Shown in pieces: positions 1-5,999 of a DNA stretch of 5,999 nt. The notes under the pieces are model-generated. The model made no database searches. It was not told where the DNA came from and saw only the letters and a program-made list of their open reading frames with translations. Position 1 is the stretch's first letter, and each line of letters starts with the position of its first letter. Position numbers and translations under genes: made by a program. This DNA is from Anaerococcus sp. Lineage in GTDB: Bacteria > Bacillota > Clostridia > Tissierellales > Peptoniphilaceae. Location of the stretch: the NCBI GenBank assembly GCA_030825745.1, contig JAPJPH010000059.1, forward strand, positions 1 to 5,999, read 5' to 3'.

Positions 1-235
1 CATATATATAGGAGATATATCCTTGTTTAGTTTTTTTTGTAACTAAATTTGAACTAATCTTTATTAGAAAAAAGTGCTTAGCATCATCACACACAGCCCC
101 CACCCTATATAATTTTCTTCTATCCTCATATTCTTTTGGATAGTAATTATATAGGTCACTTACTGTATAGATACCAAGCCTTTTTAAATTCTCTTTATTT
201 TTAGAGCCAATTCCTTTTAGTTTGTCTACATCCAT
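1..235 (-). CDS. recG: ATP-dependent DNA helicase RecG, N-terminal part (cut by the window edge)
   Basis: This is the first 78 codons of a gene that runs off the left edge of the window. RecG is a cytoplasmic superfamily 2 helicase that reverses stalled replication forks and branch-migrates recombination intermediates. The translation begins MDVDKLKGIGSKNKENLKRL. It continues with a GIYTVSDL segment (residues 21-28), YYPKEYEDRR (31-40) and LYRVGAV. This matches the start of the RecG wedge region: a helix-hairpin-helix-like GxG segment, then a 'LGI.TV.DLL...P..YEDR' block and the start of the OB fold. The helicase motor motifs lie outside the window and cannot be checked. The ATG at 235-233 is the only Met in the visible frame, and its A is also the last base of the upstream DAK2 stop codon (TAATG). 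No Shine-Dalgarno sequence precedes it, so translation is probably coupled to the upstream gene. In Bacillus subtilis recG follows the yloU-yloV pair, with sdaAB and sdaAA between; those genes are absent here. Confidence 0.9.
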   Translation of the reverse strand, partial: MDVDKLKGIGSKNKENLKRLGIYTVSDLYNYYPKEYEDRRKLYRVGAVCDDAKHFFLIKISSNLVTKKTKQGYISYIY

Positions 236-260
236 TATTCTAGAGTTATTGTGTAATAAT
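233..260 (-). promoter_or_regulatory. TAATG stop/start overlap, likely translational coupling of the DAK2 gene to recG
   Basis: Read on the minus strand, the DAK2 stop TAA (237-235) shares its last A with the recG ATG (235-233). The 25 or so bases upstream (ACACAATAACTCTAGAA and flanks) contain no GGAGG-like sequence, unlike the other three starts in the window. Ribosomes ending the DAK2 gene probably restart directly on recG. The overlap and missing SD are seen in the sequence; the coupling mechanism is inferred. Confidence 0.65.
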
Positions 261-1806
261 AAACTGGTTGACCGCCAAAAACTAGCTCTACATCTACATC
301 TTTGTTTTTCTTTGATATACTTTTGCTTAAATCTTTGGCCTTTTTCTTATCTACATCTTCACCATAATATAGAGTTATTAGTGAGATATCTTCTTCTTGT
401 ATTGCTTTTTCGCATATCTTTGCTACTGCTTTTTCTATATTTTTTTCTGATGAGATTATTTCACCGTCTAAGATAGCTAGATATTCATCTTTTCTAATAT
501 CTACTCCCTTAACTTTGGTATCTCTTATAGATATTGAAACTTCTCCTAAGTGAATTTCTTCAAGAACTTCATTCATATTTTCAATGTTATCTTCTACTGC
601 CTCATTTTCATCAAATTCTAATAAGGCTGAAAATGACTCAGGTATAGACTTAGTTTCAACTACAAATACATTTTTCTCACTAACTTCACTTGCTTGATTA
701 GCACTTAATATTATATTTTTATTGTTTGGAAATATTATTATATTTTCACTATCTACTTCTTCTATAGCCTTAAAGAAGTCTTCAGTAGATGGATTCATAG
801 TTTGTCCACCTTCTATGATTTTATCTACATTCATACTTTTAAGTATGTCATTGTATCCGCTACCCCTAGATACAGCTATAAATCCATATTTTTTACTAGG
901 TGTTTTTACCTTATCTTCTACAAACTCTTCACTTGCCTTTAGATTAGTTATGCTTACATTAATTAGGGTTGTATCTAGCATTGCAAGTTCTACAATTTGT
1001 TTAGGATAATCTGTCTTAAGGTCTATACTTAAGGAGTTTTCTTCTCTTTGAGTTTGAACTTCAAAAGATTTGTTAGAAATATTATCTAATAAGGCATCTA
1101 GATTATCCTTTGAACCCTTAACATTAATTTTTAGTTCATATTTTAAGTCTTCTTTTTCTACATTTGAAGTAGATAGGTCTATATCCTTATCTATATCAGA
1201 GTTTAAGGCATTTAATGCCCCTCTTAGTAAATAAATTAAACCTGCCCCACCTGAATCTACTACTCCAGCCTCTTTTAAAACTGGTAATTGGTTAGGAGTA
1301 TTATCAAGGGCAATTTGTCCATCAGCTATTATATCTAATAAATATTGGTCTAAGGACATATCATCATCTATAGATAAGGAAGCTTTTTCTGCCATCTTTC
1401 TAGCAACTGTAAGTATTGTTCCCTCAGTTGGTTGCATAACAGCTTTATAGGCTGTTACTTTGGCATTTTCAAAGATATTTTTCATATCTTCTATCTCTAT
1501 CTCATCCTTCCCCTTTAAAGACTTACTCATACCTCTAACTAGTTGAGATAGGATAACTCCAGAGTTTCCCCTAGCTCCCATTAAAGTTCCTTGGCTTAGA
1601 GCTTTTGCTACCTCGTCAACTGAACTTAGGGATGTCTTATTTACCTTATCTACTCCTGATTTAATAGTCATAGTCATATTTGTTCCTGTATCTCCATCAG
1701 GTACTGGAAATACATTTAATTCATTGACTTTATCTTTATTTTCATTTAAATATTCATATGCTCCAATTATCATTTGTTGAAGCTTTTTCGCATCAATACT
1801 TCTCAT
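235..1806 (-). CDS. DAK2-domain protein, FakA/YloV-like (probable fatty acid kinase catalytic subunit homologue)
   Basis: This 523-residue protein belongs to the YloV/FakA family, in which FakA phosphorylates fatty acids held by a FakB (DegV-type) carrier so that exogenous fatty acids can enter phospholipid synthesis. The N-terminal DAK2 nucleotide-binding domain (about residues 8-200) is intact. It shows NVFPVPDGDTGTN (31-43) with the metal-binding aspartates D37 and D39, GARGNSGVILSQ (77-88), PTEGTILT (126-133) and DSGGAGL (184-190). A middle domain spans about 215-300. A DegV-like C-terminal domain follows, with AVSRGSGYNDIL (311-322), a GGQTMNPSTEDF block (333-344) and FGGQPVYYY near the end. 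The whole protein has one Cys (465) and one His (419), so the Cys plus His-x-His zinc ligands of the FakA middle domain are missing. It is also slightly shorter than the roughly 550-residue relatives. The start has an AGGAG (1812-1816) overlapping the upstream stop, and the two genes are 8 bp apart. No fakB gene is visible, so the family call is firm but the kinase activity is inferred. Confidence 0.9.
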   Translation of the reverse strand: MRSIDAKKLQQMIIGAYEYLNENKDKVNELNVFPVPDGDTGTNMTMTIKSGVDKVNKTSLSSVDEVAKALSQGTLMGARGNSGVILSQLVRGMSKSLKGKDEIEIEDMKNIFENAKVTAYKAVMQPTEGTILTVARKMAEKASLSIDDDMSLDQYLLDIIADGQIALDNTPNQLPVLKEAGVVDSGGAGLIYLLRGALNALNSDIDKDIDLSTSNVEKEDLKYELKINVKGSKDNLDALLDNISNKSFEVQTQREENSLSIDLKTDYPKQIVELAMLDTTLINVSITNLKASEEFVEDKVKTPSKKYGFIAVSRGSGYNDILKSMNVDKIIEGGQTMNPSTEDFFKAIEEVDSENIIIFPNNKNIILSANQASEVSEKNVFVVETKSIPESFSALLEFDENEAVEDNIENMNEVLEEIHLGEVSISIRDTKVKGVDIRKDEYLAILDGEIISSEKNIEKAVAKICEKAIQEEDISLITLYYGEDVDKKKAKDLSKSISKKNKDVDVELVFGGQPVYYYTITLE

Positions 1807-1814
1807 TTATTCTC

Positions 1815-2168
1815 CTACTTATTAATTCCTTGAACAAAAATATTAACTTCGGCTACTGTCACATTTAAAGACTTTTCGACGTTATATTTTACATTTTCAA
1901 TAATGTTTTGAGTCACAACTGGAATTCTAACCCCATATTCTAAAAATAAGGAAATAGATATAGAATATGTAGCATTATCTAATCTACTAATATGAACGCC
2001 CTTACCCAAATTGTTAACTCCTAAAAGTTTATATATTCCATCTTTGGTGCTCATACTGGCTAGTCCCACTACCCCGTAGCTTTGCATAACTGTTGCAACT
2101 GTTATATTAGTTATAACTGAATCATCTATAGTTATTTTACCTAAGTTATTTACATACTTAATAGTCAT
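1815..2168 (-). CDS. Asp23/Gls24 family envelope stress response protein (YloU-like)
   Basis: This 117-residue small cytoplasmic protein belongs to the Asp23/Gls24 (DUF322) family. Members are linked to alkaline or envelope stress in staphylococci and enterococci, but the molecular role of this operon-linked YloU-type member is not settled. Family features are a GKITIDDSVITNI segment (residues 10-22), YGVVGLAS (31-38), a GKGVHI motif (56-61), FLEYGVRIPVV (75-85) and the characteristic C-terminal VAEVNIFVQGI (105-115). Length and ending match Bacillus YloU closely. No signal peptide or membrane segment is visible. The ATG at 2168 follows a GGAGGT (2172-2177) at short spacing. It is the first gene of the operon, with its own promoter just upstream, and is followed after 8 bp by the DAK2 gene. 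The Asp23-DAK2 pairing is conserved across Bacillota and supports the assignment. Confidence 0.9.
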   Translation of the reverse strand: MTIKYVNNLGKITIDDSVITNITVATVMQSYGVVGLASMSTKDGIYKLLGVNNLGKGVHISRLDNATYSISISLFLEYGVRIPVVTQNIIENVKYNVEKSLNVTVAEVNIFVQGINK

Positions 2169-2212
2169 AATACCTCCGAATAAAAAGTGAATCTACTTTG
2201 CATTTTAACTTT

Positions 2213-2242
2213 ATTATACCATAATATATTCAATTTTTTACA
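2213..2242 (-). promoter_or_regulatory. Promoter of the Asp23-DAK2-recG operon (extended -10 type)
   Basis: On the minus strand a perfect TATAAT (2213-2218) is preceded by TGG (2221-2219), giving the extended -10 form TGnTATAAT. The -35 region is weak: TGTAAA at 2237-2242 (18-bp spacer) is the best candidate and matches TTGACA at only three positions. A TTGAAT at 2228-2233 is too close to serve. The predicted start is near 2206, leaving a leader of about 38 nt before the ATG at 2168. The site lies between the PFOR terminator and the operon, where a promoter is needed. Confidence 0.7.
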
Positions 2243-2268
2243 TTTATATCAAGTAAAATTAGGCACAT

Positions 2269-2297
2269 AAAAAATCGCCAAGTAAATTGGCGATTTT
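2269..2297 (-). terminator. Rho-independent terminator of the PFOR gene
   Basis: An 11-bp perfect stem is formed by AAAATCGCCAA (2271-2281) and TTGGCGATTTT (2287-2297), with a 5-nt loop. On the minus strand the stem is followed by a run of T (the six A residues at 2269-2274 on the plus strand, partly inside the stem). It begins 18 bp after the PFOR stop codon (2317-2315). The A/T flanks would give a shorter U tract in the plus direction, but no plus-strand gene approaches, so the function is assigned to the minus strand. Confidence 0.88.
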
Positions 2298-2314
2298 AAA
2301 ATTATATTTAAATT

Positions 2315-5300
2315 CTATTTTCCTGCAAGTCTCTTATATGTTTGATATCTTTCATTTGCAGCTTTTTCAGCTTCAGCATATAATTCATCTGCAGTTTCTG
2401 GGAATGATCTCTTAAGTGATGAGTATCTAACCTCTCCTTGGATGAATTCTTGGAATGATTCTTTAGGCTCTCTTGAGTCTAACATGAATGGATTCTTTCC
2501 TTCATCAGCAAGTCTTGGGTCAAATCTCCATAAGTGCCAGTAACCAGCTTCAACTGCTTGTTTTTCTCTAAATTGTGATTTACCCATACCCATTCTAATA
2601 CCGTGGTTGATACATGGTGCATAAGCAATTACTAGAGATGGACCATCATAGCTTTCAGCTTCTTTTAGTGCTTTTAGAGTTTGATTTTGGTTAGCACCCA
2701 TAGCTACTTGTGCTACATATACATAACCATATGAAGTCATCATTAGACCAAGGTCTTTTTTCCTTACTTTCTTACCAGCTGCAGCAAATTGTGCTACTGC
2801 AGATAGTGGTGTAGCTTTTGAAGATTGTCCACCTGTATTTGAGTATACTTCTGTATCAAATACTAGGATGTTTATATTTTCTCCACTAGCTAGAACATGG
2901 TCAACTCCACCAAATCCTATATCATAGCTCCATCCGTCACCACCGAAGATCCATACTGATTTTTTGATCATGTAGTCTTTTAGTTGGTAGATTTTTCTGA
3001 TTAGTTCAGTTCCTTCTTCACTATCAACTGTTTCATCTTTTAGGTTTAGGATTTTAGCTGTTGCTTCCTTAGATTGATTTACATCTTCTTTACCTTCTAA
3101 CCAAGCTTTGAATGCTTCGTTTAATGGTGTATCTAAGTTTAGTTCAACAAATTTACTCATATGATCTTCTAGAAGTGCTTTGTTTGCATCAGCAGCTAAT
3201 TTCATACCATATCCGTATTCTGCTGCATCTTCAAATAATGAGTTACCCCAAGCTGGACCTTGTCCACAGGAATTCTTTGTATAAGACATAGCTGGTGCAC
3301 TTGCTCCCCAGATTGATGAACAACCTGTTGCATTTGCTATATACATTCTATCTCCGAATAATTGAGTAACTAATTTAGCATATGGTGTTTCACCACATCC
3401 TGCACAAGCTCCTGAGAATTCTAGAAGTGGTTGTTTAAATTGGCTACCTTTTAGTGTCATTGGATCCATAACATCTTCTTTATATCCAACTTCTTCATGT
3501 GCATAGTACCAATTTTCTTTTTGAGCTTCTACTTCACCTTCGAAAGGTTTCATTAGTAGGGCTTTTTCTGGAGCTGGACAGATGTCTGCACAGTTTCCAC
3601 AGCCTGTACAATCTAGTGGAGATACTTGGATTCTAAATTCATATTCTTCCATTCCCTTACCGATTGCTTTTTTAGTTTCAAAACCTTCTGGTGCGTTAGC
3701 TTTTTCTTCTTCTGTTACTAAGAATGGTCTAATTACAGCGTGAGGACAAACGTATGAACATTGGTTACATTGGATACAATTTTCTAATTGCCATTGTGGT
3801 ACATTTAGAGCTATACCTCTTTTTTCGTATTGAGTTGTACCTGATTCAAATGCTCCATCTTCTCTACCTACGAATGCAGATACTGGAATTTCATCTTCTT
3901 TTTGTTCTAGCATTGGTTTTACGATGTTTTTAACGAATTCTGGAAGTTCTCTTTCTTCTTTTACTTCATCTTTCGCATCTTTCCACTGAGCAGGAACTTC
4001 TACTTTAACTAGAGCATCTATTCCATTATCTACAGCTTTGTAGTTCATGTTTACTATATCATCACCCTTGTGACCATATGATTTAACTATAGATTCTTTT
4101 AGATATTTAACAGCATCTTCTAAAGGTATTACATTTGCAAGTTTAAAGAATGCTGATTGCATGATCATGTTTGTTCTTGAACCTAGACCAATTTCTGCTG
4201 CTATTTTAGAAGCGTTGATTGTGTAAAATTCAATGTTGTGTTCAGCAATGTAACGTTTCATATTTGCTGGTAGTCTTTCTTCTAGTTCTTCACTATCCCA
4301 TGCACAGTTTAGTAGGAAAGTACCACCATCTTTTAGGCCTTGTAGTAGTTCATATTGGTGAACGTAAGCTACTTTTGAACATGACATAAAGTCAGCTTCA
4401 TCTAGTAGGTATGTTGATCTAATTGGGTTTTTACCAAATCTTAAGTGAGATACAGTAAGTCCTCCAGATTTCTTTGAGTCATAGTCAAAGTATCCTTGAG
4501 CGTACATGTCTGTGTTATCACCAATGATTTTTATAGCTTGTTTGTTAGCTCCAACAGTTCCGTCTGATCCGAATCCCCAGAATTTACATCTTGTTGTACC
4601 TTCATCTCTAATTCTTAGATCAGTTCTTTCTAATGATTTGTGAGTAACATCATCAGTTATAGAAATTGTGAAGTCTTCTTTTACTTGTTCACTTTCTAGG
4701 TTGATAAATATTGCTTCTATATCAGCAGGTATTGTATCTTTTGAAGAAAGACCATATCTACCACCGATTATTAGTGGTTTTTCTTCTTTATCATAAAATG
4801 CTGATTTAACATCTAGTAGAAGTGGTTCTCCTATAGATCCTTTTTCTTTTGTTCTATCTAATACTGCAATTTTCTTAACAGTTTTTGGAATAGCATTTAG
4901 TAGGTGTTCTTTTGAGAATGGTCTATATAGGTGAACTTCTATCATACCTACTTTTTTACCTTGGCTTAGTAAAACATCTATTGTTTCTTCAGCTGCTTGG
5001 CAAACTGAACCCATAGCTACTATGATTTCTTCAGCATCATCTGCTCCATAGTAGTTGAATAATTGGTAGTTAGTTCCAATTAATTTGTTTATTTCATTCA
5101 TGTATTCTTCAGCTATGCCTACTATATCAGTATAAGCGTTGTTGCTTGATTCCATTCTTTGGAAGAAGATATTTTTTTCAGCTGTACCAATTGTTTTTGG
5201 TCTTTCTGGGTTTAATGATTCATTTTTGAATCTATCTACTGCATCATAATCTACTAATGGTGCTAGATCTTTATAATCCCAAACATTGATTTTTTGAATT

Positions 5301-5842
5301 TCATGACTTGTTCTAAATCCATCAAAGAAGTTTAGGAAAGGAACTCTTCCCTTGATTGCTGAAAGGTGAGCAACTGGAGATAAGTCCATTACTTCTTGAA
5401 CTGATGAAGAAGCTAGCATAGCAAAACCTGTTTGTCTAGCTGCCATTACATCTGCATGGTCTCCATATATTGATAGAGCGTGAGTTGCAAGTGTTCTTGC
5501 TGCAACGTGGAATACACCTGGTAGTCTTTCTCCAGCAATTTTATACATATTAGGGATCATTAGTAATAATCCTTGGCTTGCTGTGTATGTAGTAGTTAGT
5601 GCTCCTGCAACTAATGCACCGTGTACTGCTCCTGCTGCACCTGCTTCAGATTGCATTTCTTTAACTTGTACTTCTCTTCCGAAGATGTTCTTTCTTCCAT
5701 TTGCTGCCCATACATCTACTGCTTCAGGCATTGGTGATGAAGGTGTGATTGGATAGATTGTTGCTACATCTGTAAACGCATAAGATACGTGAGCAGCTGC
5801 AGTGTTACCATCCATAGTCTTCATAGCTCTTTTTACTGTCAT
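2315..5842 (-). CDS. nifJ: Pyruvate:ferredoxin (flavodoxin) oxidoreductase, single-chain homodimeric type
   Basis: This 1175-residue cytoplasmic enzyme oxidatively decarboxylates pyruvate with CoA to acetyl-CoA and CO2, reducing ferredoxin. It is the key step between glycolysis and acetate, butyrate or hydrogen formation in anaerobes. All fused domains are present in order. The pyruvate-binding domain I (about 1-260) has YPITPSSPMPE (30-40), E66 and R116. Domain II covers about 260-415, and the gamma domain with GFGSDGTVGANK (423-434) covers about 416-620. An EKR-type linker runs about 620-680. The two-cluster ferredoxin domain has C689/C692/C695/C699 and C745/C748/C751/C755. The thiamine diphosphate domain has CAGCGE (C813, C816), C841 and C1077 for the proximal cluster, and GGDGWSYDIG (967-976) through to N1002 for Mg-ThDP. 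No cluster ligand or catalytic motif is missing. It ends about 57 residues short of the 1232-residue Desulfovibrio africanus enzyme, whose extra C-terminal domain protects the clusters. The ATG at 5842 has AGGAGGT five bases upstream. The gene has its own promoter and terminator. The symbol por is also used. Confidence 0.97.
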   Translation of the reverse strand: MTVKRAMKTMDGNTAAAHVSYAFTDVATIYPITPSSPMPEAVDVWAANGRKNIFGREVQVKEMQSEAGAAGAVHGALVAGALTTTYTASQGLLLMIPNMYKIAGERLPGVFHVAARTLATHALSIYGDHADVMAARQTGFAMLASSSVQEVMDLSPVAHLSAIKGRVPFLNFFDGFRTSHEIQKINVWDYKDLAPLVDYDAVDRFKNESLNPERPKTIGTAEKNIFFQRMESSNNAYTDIVGIAEEYMNEINKLIGTNYQLFNYYGADDAEEIIVAMGSVCQAAEETIDVLLSQGKKVGMIEVHLYRPFSKEHLLNAIPKTVKKIAVLDRTKEKGSIGEPLLLDVKSAFYDKEEKPLIIGGRYGLSSKDTIPADIEAIFINLESEQVKEDFTISITDDVTHKSLERTDLRIRDEGTTRCKFWGFGSDGTVGANKQAIKIIGDNTDMYAQGYFDYDSKKSGGLTVSHLRFGKNPIRSTYLLDEADFMSCSKVAYVHQYELLQGLKDGGTFLLNCAWDSEELEERLPANMKRYIAEHNIEFYTINASKIAAEIGLGSRTNMIMQSAFFKLANVIPLEDAVKYLKESIVKSYGHKGDDIVNMNYKAVDNGIDALVKVEVPAQWKDAKDEVKEERELPEFVKNIVKPMLEQKEDEIPVSAFVGREDGAFESGTTQYEKRGIALNVPQWQLENCIQCNQCSYVCPHAVIRPFLVTEEEKANAPEGFETKKAIGKGMEEYEFRIQVSPLDCTGCGNCADICPAPEKALLMKPFEGEVEAQKENWYYAHEEVGYKEDVMDPMTLKGSQFKQPLLEFSGACAGCGETPYAKLVTQLFGDRMYIANATGCSSIWGASAPAMSYTKNSCGQGPAWGNSLFEDAAEYGYGMKLAADANKALLEDHMSKFVELNLDTPLNEAFKAWLEGKEDVNQSKEATAKILNLKDETVDSEEGTELIRKIYQLKDYMIKKSVWIFGGDGWSYDIGFGGVDHVLASGENINILVFDTEVYSNTGGQSSKATPLSAVAQFAAAGKKVRKKDLGLMMTSYGYVYVAQVAMGANQNQTLKALKEAESYDGPSLVIAYAPCINHGIRMGMGKSQFREKQAVEAGYWHLWRFDPRLADEGKNPFMLDSREPKESFQEFIQGEVRYSSLKRSFPETADELYAEAEKAANERYQTYKRLAGK

Positions 5843-5847
5843 TTAAG

Positions 5848-5854
5848 ACCTCCT
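5848..5854 (-). promoter_or_regulatory. Strong ribosome binding site of the PFOR gene
   Basis: The minus strand reads AGGAGGT with a 5-nt spacer to the ATG at 5842-5840. This near-complete match to the anti-Shine-Dalgarno sequence fixes the start codon and suggests high translation, as expected for an abundant fermentation enzyme. Confidence 0.85.
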
Positions 5855-5860
5855 ATAAAA

Positions 5861-5886
5861 TTAGTAACAAATATCGTTAACACTAA
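5861..5886. promoter_or_regulatory. Imperfect inverted repeat over the predicted PFOR transcription start (possible operator)
   Basis: The outer arms TTAGT (5861-5865) and ACTAA (5882-5886) are perfect complements. Further symmetric pairs lie inside, so 8 of 13 position pairs match around the centre 5873/5874. The dyad covers the predicted start point (about 5884) and the early leader, where a repressor could act. In this AT-rich DNA an imperfect dyad could arise by chance, and no known regulator consensus fits it well. The function is only a guess. Confidence 0.3.
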
Positions 5887-5890
5887 TTAG

Positions 5891-5919
5891 AGTATAAAGT
5901 TTATTTATGAAAAAGTCAA
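5891..5919 (-). promoter_or_regulatory. Promoter of the PFOR gene
   Basis: On the minus strand a -35 TTGACT (5914-5919) and a -10 TATACT (5891-5896) are separated by an optimal 17-bp spacer. Each hexamer differs from the sigma-A consensus at one position. The predicted start is near 5884, giving a leader of about 42 nt that carries the strong Shine-Dalgarno sequence. Upstream, 5920-5999 is very AT-rich and holds no gene or further element I can support; the A/T richness could act as an UP-like region. Confidence 0.8.
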
Positions 5920-5999
5920 GTATAGTTATTGTTTAAATATTTTATGCTGTTCGTTTGTTGATTTTATCTAGATTTTTCTTTGATTATTCTTTATAAAAC

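Noticed and set aside
222..476. Plus-strand open frame of 84 codons rich in Leu, Phe and Tyr
   Set aside because: It lies antisense within the C-terminal part of the DAK2 gene, which has clear family motifs. Its hydrophobic composition is what an AT-rich antisense frame gives, and no ribosome binding site supports it.
832..847. Near-perfect palindrome CATACTTTTAAGTATG
   Set aside because: It lies inside the DAK2 coding sequence, encodes the ILKSM stretch, has no T tract or nearby gene boundary, and is short enough to be expected by chance in AT-rich DNA.
722..1009. Plus-strand open frame of 95 codons
   Set aside because: It is fully antisense to the middle of the DAK2 gene and shows no recognisable family or translation signals.
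5861..5886. Possible Rex (redox) operator upstream of PFOR
   Set aside because: The TAACAA and GTTAA elements occur in the reverse order of the Rex consensus TTGTTAA-N4-TTAACAA, so the specific regulator name is not supported. Only a generic dyad is reported.
5920..5999. Possible additional promoter or small RNA gene at the right edge
   Set aside because: The stretch is AT-rich with scattered -10-like words, but no paired -35/-10 at acceptable spacing on either strand, no stable hairpin and no convincing open frame.

Overview
The window comes from a low-GC bacterium, most likely an anaerobic member of the Bacillota. The evidence is AT-rich DNA with A/T-ending codons, strong GGAGG-type ribosome binding sites, a single-chain clostridial-type pyruvate:ferredoxin oxidoreductase (PFOR), and a Gls24/Asp23 - DAK2 - RecG gene order known from Bacillota. 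A Tissierellia/Peptoniphilaceae-like or clostridial host is a reasonable guess, but the sequence alone does not prove it.

All four genes lie on the minus strand, so transcription runs from right to left. At the right end, 5843-5999 holds a good sigma-A-type promoter, an imperfect dyad over the predicted transcription start, and a near-perfect Shine-Dalgarno sequence. These drive the 1175-residue PFOR gene (5842-2315), which ends at a clear intrinsic terminator (2269-2297). PFOR therefore looks like a stand-alone unit. After the terminator, a second promoter with an extended -10 element (2213-2221) starts a tight operon. It contains a Gls24/Asp23-family gene (2168-1815), a DAK2-domain FakA/YloV-like gene (1806-235), and the first 78 codons of recG (235-1, continuing off the left edge). 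The first two operon genes are 8 bp apart. The DAK2 stop and the recG start overlap in TAATG.

Functionally, PFOR connects glycolytic pyruvate to acetyl-CoA and reduced ferredoxin, the core of anaerobic fermentation. The downstream operon joins an envelope/alkaline-shock-type small protein, a probable fatty-acid-kinase-like protein and a replication/repair helicase. This is a conserved neighbourhood rather than an obvious pathway. The window is ordinary core genome: I see no mobile element, CRISPR array, tRNA, rRNA or clear new system. The most interesting point is that the DAK2 protein has only one Cys and one His, so the Cys/His/His zinc site described for fatty acid kinase FakA cannot be present in its usual form.
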